Source: Zygaena filipendulae (lineage: Eukaryota > Arthropoda > Insecta > Lepidoptera > Zygaenidae). Taken from it: a stretch of DNA of 64,000 bases. Every line of letters starts with the position of its first letter. Positions within the stretch are counted from its first letter, which is position 1. Shown one piece after another: positions 47,087 to 57,800 of this stretch. The DNA is taken from positions 8,303,658-8,367,657 of the forward strand of contig OU015668.1 in assembly GCA_907165275.2 (NCBI GenBank), read 5' to 3'. The notes beneath the pieces are model-generated. The model was not told the origin of the DNA and ran no database searches. It saw only the letters and a list, made by a program, of their open reading frames with translations. The translations under genes were made by a program, and so were the position numbers.

Positions 47087-47681
47087 AAGGGTCTTTCAAT
47101 AGGGACGGGTCGATGTTGGCAGCCTGTGGCGGCCATGTTGTTTTAACGTCGTCTTTCTAACCTATATTTTTTTATTCAGTTAGTAATGCCAAATCACCAT
47201 GGCAAGTTACACGGTTGAGCAACACGTCCAAATGTTAAAAATGTATTACCAAAATGAGTGTTCGTTAGTGCAAACGTTACGTGCATTGCGCCCATTTTAC
47301 GGCAGACGAGGTGGTCCTTCAAATTGAATTGTGAATTGGCCACCGAGATCCTGCGACTTATCACCTTTAGACTTTTTTTTGTGGGGTTTTCTTAAGTCGC
47401 AGGTCTATACCAATAAGCCACAATCGACCGATGCCCTTAAAGTCAACATAGCTCAGGCTATCGCTGAAATTCAACCCGAACTATGCGGCAGAGTTGTTGA
47501 ACATTGGACAACTCGAATTCGTGCCACCGTGAGAAGCCGCGGCGGACATTTAAACGATGTGATTTTCCACACATAATGGCATATATAGCTCTTTCAAATA
47601 AAAAAAAAAAATCGTTAAAATCTCACACACGGCCTTTTTTATTTCATGTCAAAATCGACCCGTCCTTATTGAAAGACCCTT
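47087..47681 (+). mobile_element. Internally deleted Tc1/mariner-like element, copy B
   Basis: This copy is identical by eye to copy A (33588-34182) over all 595 bp, including homopolymer lengths, and is flanked by TA (47085-47086, 47682-47683). Flanking DNA differs between the copies, so they are separate insertions, not a segmental duplication. It appears to split a SINE-like sequence: parts of that family lie on both sides (about 46930-47033 and 47690-47822). Confidence 0.85.
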
Positions 47682-48840
47682 TACTATCTCTGTCCTGTAT
47701 GCGTTTCGAAACCATTGGTCCGATTGTGATGAAACTTTGGCGGGCTGTTCTGCCTGCGTCCGCAAAGGTTCCTGATCCCAATATCCTGAATCCGGCGGGT
47801 GAAACCGCGGGGCACAGCTAGTTGTTAATATTTCAGTCGCTCGCGTTTCGCGGCCCAGGTCTAGTATATAACGTTTTCAACTTTGATGCGATTAATTTTC
47901 TTTACCGATAAGAGAACGCGATCAAAATCGAAAATGAAAGTATTCGATGCGATAGTGTTACTCGTGTTAAGGCGGAAACATACTTACGTGTCGATTCGTG
48001 TTGTGTCGCGACAGAAGCATACCGGTTTCATACATTTAATATGGTTAGAGACAATATATTTGTATGTCGTGTCGTGTTGTGGCGCGTTCAGGGTCTTTAT
48101 TCATTACGTCCCAAGACATTCCTTGTCTAAAAACACATTTCCAAACGCTCCAGAAGACACGTAATTTTTTTTTACAGTGAAATCTCTTCGAGCCCGAGGT
48201 AAATACAATTTTGGTGGTGCGTTATCATAACGCGACGTGTTATGGTCATAGTGAATAAGGGCCCTGTCGTGGCGCCGACTGGTCCGATTGTGTCGGAGCG
48301 GTGCTGGAGTTTGACCGAACCAAACCTAGTACGCACATACATACCTAGTGGCAATGCTAAACGTTTACCAATCTAAGGATTTTTACATTTTCACGATGTA
48401 GCTACATAGCGCTGTTGCAGGCACGGATGTGCCTGCCGTTTTATTTTAGAGCGAAGCTCTTTATCGCACGGTACGGACGGGGGTAAAAATTCCTTTTCCG
48501 TCACGGCGTCATGCGGCTGCTCTACGAAGAAACAGAGCAAGAGTGTAATTTTTTTCGAGACATATTTTTTTTTGTATTTTTGCCTCTTTTCCCGCATAAC
48601 GGACATAACGAACTCAGTTTAATATGGAAAAAGAAACTTCGTTCCAACCAAGTGGAACATGCGTTTTTTTGTATGTCGCGACACAACACGACGGGCAATT
48701 AGTGTGTTTCTGTCTTCATACGGTATTAGTGTGCAGTGTCGTCAGCGGCGTGCGCGTGCGCGTGCGCATGTTCATGTGTGGACGCGCAGCGCGGGGGCGG
48801 CGGGTGGTGCGGGTGCGCGGGCGGCGGCGGGCCGGGCGCG
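47682..48840. other. Intergenic DNA 3' of the MTMR gene
   Basis: A SINE-like fragment ending CGCGGGGCACAGCTAGTTG fills 47690-47822. The remainder has no recognisable gene. The MTMR 3' UTR and poly(A) site should lie leftward of 48841; TTTATT (a reverse-strand AATAAA) near 48439 is one candidate about 400 nt past the stop. Confidence 0.45.
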
Positions 48841-51800
48841 TCACCGCAGCGCGCGGCAGCGGCGGCACACGCGCACGGCGCTCGGCTCGCCGCGCGGGCT
48901 CAGCTCCGAGCACGAGCCGCAGAAGATGCCGCCGCAGCGCCTGCGCAAAGGGGGCGCCCACAGCGGGTGTCAGTACTGGGGCCCTATTTTTGAATCGCTC
49001 GAATCACTCACAATCACAATCACGTGCGAATGCTCATACATTTATTAAGCATTCACACCTGCATCTTGCAATTCCGTGTGCGAAAAGTAATTCGAGCGAT
49101 TCAAAAATACGACCCCTGGGCGTCTGCATAAAGCGGCCACTTCAAACAGCCCGGTGACACTCCATACAAATGAACCGATTCAAATACTTTCCCACAAGTG
49201 AAGGCGGCCGGCTTGTACCCGTGTACAGTTGTACACGTGTTGTGCGCGTGCGCGTATCGTAAGGTTGACAGCGGGCTGACAGTAACTCAGCTCGCTGTCA
49301 ACATGTAGGTTCTACATGTGACAAACTTTCCTCGCTCTTTACTAAGAAACTTTCGCTGGGTATGAGGAGGCATGAAATTGGTGGGAGGCGGAGAGTGTTG
49401 CTTCTTTATATAACCTATATTATTTGATTAGAGACAGTTGACCCTAACTATCTACGCCTGAGGGAGAATTAAATGGACACAAATGGATTGAATAAATGAG
49501 ATAGCTACACTTGGGTGGGACTCATACTAATATTTATAAATGCGAAAGTAACTCTGTCTTAAAATTCCGTACATACACGTTGTCTGATGTTACTGTACTG
49601 TTATTCCAAAATTTCCGCGGCAACCACGGGGAAAAAGTCAACCCTAAATCGACTACTTTAGCGTACAATTTAAGAGTAGTGTGATCACTCGCTCTCTCTC
49701 TCTCTCTCACACACACTCTCTGATCCAAAATCGGAACCAACGGTTACCTTCGGTTACCGGTACCTTCCGATTTCCTAAATTGGTTTCTGACAAATTGTAA
49801 AGTAAAGCCTTTAAGCTAGGTTAGCGAGCGCGTGAGTGAGTGAGTGAGTGAGTGAGTGTGTGCCGTGTGTGGGTGCCGACCTGCAGTGGTGCCTCCTGCG
49901 CGCCAGCCAGAACTGGTTCTGGCAGTTCTGGCAGCGCTGCGCCGCGCTGTCGGGCAGCCACACCACGCCGCGCGCCTCCTCGCCCACCTCCACCTCGGAC
50001 GCGCTCCCGCTGCCGCTCCCGCTCCCGCTCCCGCTCCCGCTGCCGCTGCCGCGCGCGCCGTAGCTGCCGCGCGCGCTGCCGCTGCCGCTGCGGCTCGCGC
50101 TCCTCGTCTCCATCTTTTATTTGTTTATTTATTTTGAATACAAAACAGATCACAGTCTTAATTTAACAGATAAAAGAGGGGCAATTATGTAACTTTTATT
50201 TCTACTATGTTTCGGTTGCAATTAAAACCATGACAGTTTGGCGATTACACAGTTTCCTCTAGAGTGGGACACACTCACAAAATAGATATAACTCAGTTTA
50301 TTATGGAAACAAATAAAAACCAGTGTTGCCGGCTGATTTTCGCACCCATATCAATTGGTCGTGCACACCAATTTTAAAAAACGTATTATACGCTATTTGC
50401 TTACGTAGGTACTTAGGCTATTTTCAAAATTTACTGTGGGTGAAATATTGAAGAAGATATTATAATCTCTACTAATGATAATAATAATTCACTTCACAAC
50501 ACACATATTTACTTGCTAAATGCGATGAAAGTAACTCCGTCTATCTGTCGTTACGGTTTCACGCCTTAACAGCTCAACCGATAACCGGTAACCGGTATGT
50601 GTAGAGAAGGACGTAGGGTACTTTTTATAGAACTCCAAAATTTCCGCGGGTGAAACCGCATGGAACAGCTAATACATTTTAATTATAATTTCCATTTCAT
50701 TAATCGTAACATTATTTGGGATGTCGAAAAATAAAGCTTTGGAAAGTCATGAGCGTTTGCTCATAACCGTTGCGCGCCTAATCTGGCTGCATTGCCTCCA
50801 GGCCCAGCGTCACTAACTTGAAGCAAAAGTTATTATGGATCTATGCACGAACTTCCTTACCAACTTTGGAATATTTAACCAAATCACTGTGACCGCGTCA
50901 TACATTGCATTGGTAAGGTTGGCACAAAATGCTTTCATAGGTTCAGCGATTAGTATGAAAGTGCTGACTCTTAATTGGACATAGATAAGCAATAGTGTGT
51001 TAACCCACATTGGAGAAATTTTGTATAAATCGTGTTTTAAAATCATATCGTCATTTTGTTTCAGCATTTTTTTATGTTTAAATATTTTTTGGTATTTAAA
51101 CAATGTAATAAGGTAAACACATAATTAAAAAACGCTCTATAACTCTCAATAAAGCGTTTTGAATCGATAACTTAATATTGTGGGTTAACATGTTATTGCT
51201 TATCTGCGTCCAATTAAAACGTGGTGATTATTTGCTCAGCGCCTTCAGCTCTAGTACCTGCGCGGGCGGCAGCACGGCGGGCGCGCCGCAGGCGGCGGCG
51301 TGCGCGCCGCTGTCCGGCGACTGCGACTTGGCTTGCCGCAGTAACTCCTTCGTGTGTCGCAGCTCTCCCATTAGGCCGTCTACAATTCTCTGAAATGCAA
51401 ACAAACACACTAATTGTTGATAGGAACACACAGAGAGAAGGTAATCACTACGAACTTATCTTGTGCACATTGCTATGGCAACTAGATGTTGTTATTTACA
51501 AATGAGCTGGCCAGGCATGCGCAGTCCAAACGTTGCTATGGCAACTAAACGTTGTAATTTATTTACAACTAGTTATCCCGCGCGGTTTCACCCGCGATAA
51601 TTAAGATAGTTTGGTGGCACAATCCGCAATCCCTGATTGTAATGTACCTACTCAAAAATAGTACATTGTTATCCTAGGGGTGAAAGTAAGTCTTTCTCCC
51701 GAGGATAACACTGTGCTTTTCATTACGAATGCAAGGAAAGTCAAAATAAAAATAGGAATTAGCTAAAGAAAAAATGAGTGAATTTTATTTTAATTAATAC

Positions 51801-54800
51801 CTACTTAAACTTTACGTTATTTCAATTTTACATGGCGCTGGCTGTATAGAAAGTTGGAACATGGTTCAATAGAAATGTGAAAATAGACCTAGTTTTTTTT
51901 TAATAATTTGACAGGTGTCAGTTGAAAGCGATTCTCCCTAGGGCTGAAAAGGGTTACTTTCAACCCGCTTCTCAGGCAATTTCAGACCTACTTTCCGAGT
52001 ATGAGTAATGAAAAATATCTAACACACTTGTGTTCCCGCGGAATTGTTCCATATAAACTTGCAACCCTTTTTCATCCCCTTAGGGGTTGAATTTTCAAAA
52101 GTCCTTTCTTATCGAATGCCTACGTCATACAAAGAACACACCCTCCAAGTTTCAGGTCTCTACGATCAGCGGTTTAGGCTGTGCGTTGATCCACCAGTCA
52201 TTCAGGACAAAGCATTTTATATATATAGGATAAGCAGAGATAAATAATTAAGAAGTTCTCCAGTCGTGCTTCTGAGCTGACACACATTTTTTTAATATTT
52301 TATATATTTAAACAGTTATAATAATCGATCCGAGATTTTTTGTAAATAAATACTTTTATAACAATAAATTTAAAATTGCAATAAATAAAAATTACGTGAA
52401 TACAAACGCGCCGTGGTAATCATAGACTTATTGCCTATTGGTAATTTGTAACTATAATAAAATTAAAACATGAACCAAGGATAAAAAAAAGAAATAAACA
52501 CCATTCAAACAAACTCACGGAACGGCTGCTTTATAAATACCAGGAGATCATAAAGCGGCAAGAGTAAAACTTTACCTTCTGACTAAGTATAATTTGATGC
52601 AGTCGCGCCTGCACCCGATCGGGAACGGGAGCTAGGCCGTCGAGCGGGTCGACGTCCCCGCCGGCGGGCGAGGCCGCGCCGCCCGCGCCGCACATGCACC
52701 GCGCGTTCGCCGCCGCCTCCGCGCCCGCCGCCGCCACCGCTGCCGCCTCCGCTACCGCCTCCGACACCGCCGCCGCCAGCGATGCTGCAGCTCTCGCCTC
52801 GTGCGCCTTCACGTTGCGGCAACCCGCCTCCGAGCTGGACTCGCCGGAGGTCTCGATGCCGCCTAAACCGTACGACATTCAAATGAATTTAATACGTCTT
52901 ATTGTGTGGGCCGTTCTCAAGAAACGAGAATTACGTTTTTTAGGAGATTCATCTCGTAATTTTTTGGCGAGAATCGCAGAATTAGGCGTTTCCGTCATTT
53001 ACTTTTATGTCAATAGAAATTAGTTAAAAATGGATTTTGTTGTGTTTTAGAATTAACGATAATGCCGTTACACCGAAGGCGATACACAATTAAAATAACA
53101 ACAGTTTGCAAAAAAAAATGAGTAGAGCCATCTTCGATCCCCGCCAAAATCTCCTAAAGTGTTTAATTTTTATATTCGCAGTGGCTGGTGGGTATGTTTT
53201 CCTGGTACTGACTGGTGGTGCTGGGGCAGGAGCGGCGCGGCGAGGCGGGACACAGCGTCAGCAGGCTCGCGACGCGGCCGCGTGGGGCGCGCGCGCGCCG
53301 CGCCTCGTCCGCCGCCGCACCCGCGCCCTCGTCCTCGCTCTCCGAGCTGATGCTGCTCGACGACGCGCCGTCTGACACAACACACACCACAACTGTCCGT
53401 TACACTCTTATCACTTTATGACACTCTGGTAGGTAGACAGTAGGATCAAATTGGAAAGTCATTTTATTTGGCTTAATTTGCATTTAGAAAGGGAAATTAA
53501 CTTGTGACGGGCGATGAGGTAAGCCACTTGTGACCTCTTTGACTTCTTTTGTAGTACTTTCATCTGTTTAGTAAAAATTGTGGCAGCCATTATTAGACTA
53601 ACTGATCTCCCATGAACTTAGGATTCCTTAGAAAACATTTTTTTTTGTATGAAAATGCGATGGACTTAAATGTATGGTGACACTCACTGTTAAAATCACC
53701 GTCTCTCTTGGGCGGCGCGTGTCCCGGTGCGCTCGCGGCGCCGTCGCCGGCGCCGTTCTGCCTGTTGTGGTTGGTCAACTCGCCGTTTACGTTGCAGTCG
53801 ACCGGCGATGCTTCGTGTATGCGCTCGTGGACGTCTGAAGAGGCCTCGTACGAGCCGTTGTGGATGTTCGCTGACGTCTCGTGAGAGCCGTTGTGAACGT
53901 TTGCTGACAGGTCGTGCGAGCCGTTGTGAACAGTCGCTGACGCCTCGTGCGAACCGTTGCGGTCGTTAGCTGACGCCCCGTGCGAGTCGTTGTGACCGTT
54001 CGCTGACTCCTCGTGCGAGCCGTTGCAGATGTTCGCTGACGCCTCGTGCGAACCGTTGTGAACGTTCGCTGAAAGCTCGTGCGAGCCGTTGAGCACGTCC
54101 GTCGAAGCGTCGTGCGAGCCGTTGCGGACGGACGGCTCGTCGACGGTCCTCGTGGGCCCGTCGCTGATATCGAACCCGTTGGACGACTGGTTGCTGGACT
54201 CGGAGACCGATCTAGGCCAAGTGATGCTCATGTTACGAGTGCGACCTGCCTCGCGAGCAGCCTGCAGTGAAGAGTAATTAAGTGCGTTTATTTATGTAGC
54301 TTTTACAATAGATTCTAATTTTTTTGAAAAGCCGCTTGGTTTACGCAACATAGTGTATTCTGAAAAACTTCAACTGCTCTTTTCTAATCGTTTTTTACAA
54401 AATTGATAGCGACACGACAACGCCTGTCGGATCAGCCAGTGTGTACGTGTACGGTGTTTCCGGCCGAGCGCCTCACCTTGGCCAGATGGGTGACGTCACC
54501 GAAAGCGTCGTAGTCGTACACGGGGCCGTCGGGTATGTCGATGGGGCGCGCGCCCTGCGCCCCGCAGCCCGGCGCGTCTCGGCGCGCGGCGGGCGCGGGC
54601 TCGGCCTCGGGCGCGGGCGAGCGCGAGCGCGTGCGCCGCTCGAGCTCGTCGTCGTCGGGCGCGCTGCCGGCGGCGGAGGCGGCGGCGGCGCCCAGCTCGC
54701 GCTCCAGCGACGACGAGCCGCTGCCCGGCTCGCGGACGGCGCCCAGCGTGCCCTCGAAGTGGTCCGGGTGCATGCCGTCCACCTGACATCACGCTACAGT

Positions 54801-57800
54801 TGTCAAACAGCTGGCGTTGTCGAATATTGCAAGCGGAAAAATAAAGATCCCTTTTTTTAAAGTTTTTAAGGACTATTCTTTTGACAATTTTTTGAGATAC
54901 GTAGCTAAATGTTCTTTTCAACACTCTTGCTCATAAAGTGGTTTTTACTCCAATGCTTTTAGGTTCATAACGCAGCTTATTAAAAACGCATGCTTTTTTT
55001 ACTCACATTAGGTATGCACACAGATAATATAATACTAGCTATGTATGCACTAGTGTTTACTACTACATACACACTCGATTGTTTTACTTTTTTTTGATAA
55101 TCACCTCGGATATATTCACGTCGGCGGGCCCGGCGTCGCCGAGCGGCAGCAGCGGCAGTTCGTCGACGCAGCTGTCGGTCAGCGCGAGCCGACTCCCGCG
55201 CCGCGCCTCGCACTCCCCGCCCATTATTATGCTCGATAATTTCCTGTGTACCAGGGTAACATCATGTTGCTATATATCTATTCTTATCATTCGGAGTGGT
55301 ATATTGAAAACATTGGATATTTTGACGGTGACATAGCCAAATTACACAGAAACAAAACCAATAAAACTTCCTCATGTCCATTTTATTTGGAGATTTTACT
55401 TTAGAACGGCTTTCTATGAATAGCGAGCGATACAAAGATGTAATGTACCCTCCGCCTTCTTGAAGTTAGACTAAATAAGATTAGGTACATAAAAATTCTT
55501 ACATAACATCGGGTGCAATGCTAGGGTCACTGCATCGCCGTTGTGTCGTCCTCCTTTCTCCCTCGTTGACAAGATTGTCACAAGAGCGCGTCTTTGTCAT
55601 TAATCCTACGAAGTGCAGTAAAGAAAAAAATAAAAACTAGGTAGGTATATTTTGAAGAGTAAAAAAAACTCCAGAATATCATCAAAACGTCACAAAAAGA
55701 ACTCTAGAATGAAAAATGAAATTGAAAGTTAATTTTGATCAATAAGTTTTGGGTTTCGAAAAGTTGTTTTAATAAGCGAGTTAGAATTTGTTTTCCTTTG
55801 TGATTTTTTATCACTTTGGTAGATTTTTAATATCAGATCACATTAGCGTGTACCAGGGCGACATGAATAGTGAACGGGTAGAAGTCTACGCTCACCTTGT
55901 GCACCCGGCAGTTGTCTCTGCTGGGCTGTTTCCGGGTCAGACATGTAACTGGGCATATCTCGCTCGCCGGTGTACATCGCCCACCAAAATCGCATCGAAC
56001 TCATGCCGTGGTCCGGCCACAGTACCTGAAAACAGTTATATTTTACAATATAACATAATATACATAATATTTAATATATGATATTTACTTAAAGTCTTCG
56101 GTTTCTTTAGACCCCTAATCTATACATTTACAAATTCTTGTCTTACATTTTTAAAATTTTTGTCTGTCTGTCTGTTCAGATAGCTGATGTTGTAAGGAGT
56201 AAGTATTTTTAATTTAGAAAAGAATAGCTCCTGTGGGAACTCCCGCGAGTGAAACCTCGGGGCACAGCTAGTTACTAATAAAATATAAAAAATATCGAAA
56301 ACTAAAAAGTCAGTTAAGAGGCCAGTTAAGAGATTAAAAGGAGGCTCCAGCTAGGCTATATAGTTATGTTTACCTACATTGTGAAAGTAATAAATAATTT
56401 TGAATTTGAAGAGGCTTTCACTGAGTTCCCGCGGGAACGACCAAATTAACACGAGTTAAATGGCTAATTCGACGCAACGTGTAGGGTTCACAGACCGCAG
56501 TAGAGATGGTTCCGCCCACAAGTTGAGAGGGCGTGTTGCGTTATGCGTACCTGATCGCCGACGGGCTCGCAGTAGAGGTGGTTCCTGTAGGCGGGCGCGG
56601 CCAGCAGCCGCCACACGTGCGCGGTGCTCTCGTGCACGCGCAGCTCGACGCGCTCGCGGCCCGTGTTGCAAAAGAACGTGCCGAATAGGCACGAGTGCGC
56701 GTGCGTCGCCAGCTTTATCTGCAACAATCCATTTTATTATCAGAGTTACAAAAAAATTAACAGACCGTCATTCCCATAAAGTGCGTCGGTCTGTAAAACA
56801 AGTTCAAAATATTTTAAACTCACGTGTATTTATTGATCATACATTTTTTTTTTATGTCATAGGGGGCAAACGGGCAAGTGGTACACCTGAATGGTAAGTG
56901 ATTACCGCCGCCCATGGACATCTGCAACACCAGAAGGCATGCAGGTGCGTTGCCGACCTGGAATGTGGATGGGAACTGGCTTTCAAGTGGGGCTGCCGGA
57001 ACACACCATTAGGTACCTACTTGGCGACAGATTTGCAACTTGAAGGTGGTAGCTAGCCAGCCGGGCACTAGAGAGCGCCCTACCACCATGCTATGGTTTC
57101 CTCACGATGTTTTCCTTCACCGACAGCTCAAGATCATTGTTATGATTTGAACCTACACCTTGCGGCGTTTATTCCGAACGCACTAACCACTGAGCTATCA
57201 TCGCTGCATGTAATACATGTAACAGGATAACATAAATAGTAGATGAGAAACATCAGCTAGCACTGATCTAAACTGACTACGGCGAATGTGAGTTTGTTTG
57301 TTTATTTGCTACGCTTTCACGCTTTAATCACTCAATCGATCATCATGAAATTTTTCATATTCATTATCAGGGGTACAAAGAAGGACATAGGGTGCTCCGA
57401 AACTACCACGGGTGAAACCGCGGGGACAGCTAGAAATAAATATGAAAGGGAAGGCGACTTTGTCTTATTAGCGCTATAAACGTACCAAATAAGCTTCGTT
57501 GAACTCAAAACTGCAGGGGTTTTGGTGCATTATCTGGTAGACGACATCGAGCCACTGAAGGAATATCGGTGATCTCTCGTTGAGGTCCTCGGCCCCGAAC
57601 TGGTGGCCGCAACGATCGGCGAACTTATGGCTGAAGTCCAGCCATTCGCGCTCGATCAGCACTCGGAAACCCTGCCATTAAAATAAGGTGTTGTTACATT
57701 CATGCGATCCTGGTGATTGTAGTTTCGAACCTCAAATGCCTAACAAGGGATACGTCAACCGACTTATTTAAAAGATCCTTAAAAACCTACCTGATTCAGG

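Noticed and set aside
48624..49157. 177-codon plus-strand ORF over the last MTMR exon
   Set aside because: It is Arg/Ala/Gly-rich antisense shadow of a GC-rich exon; the minus strand holds the true FYVE coding frame with correct splice sites.
49852..50166. Arg/Ser-rich plus-strand ORF of 104 codons (RSRSRSR type)
   Set aside because: It resembles an SR protein only because it is antisense to the (GS)n run of the FYVE exon.
51225..51257. Unspliced end of the MTMR exon (VLELKALSK then stop) as an alternative C-terminus
   Set aside because: CAG|GTACTA at 51258/51257 gives a good donor in phase 0 with the FYVE exon; reading through would lose the FYVE finger. Kept only as a possible intron-retention isoform.
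53106..53421. Several overlapping ORFs on both strands with Arg/Ala bias
   Set aside because: Only the minus-strand frame 53371-53213 has phase-compatible splice sites and is part of MTMR; the rest are shadows.
57144..57197. Possible tRNA gene on the minus strand
   Set aside because: A and B boxes are present, but no acceptor stem or anticodon arm folds; the downstream body is SINE.
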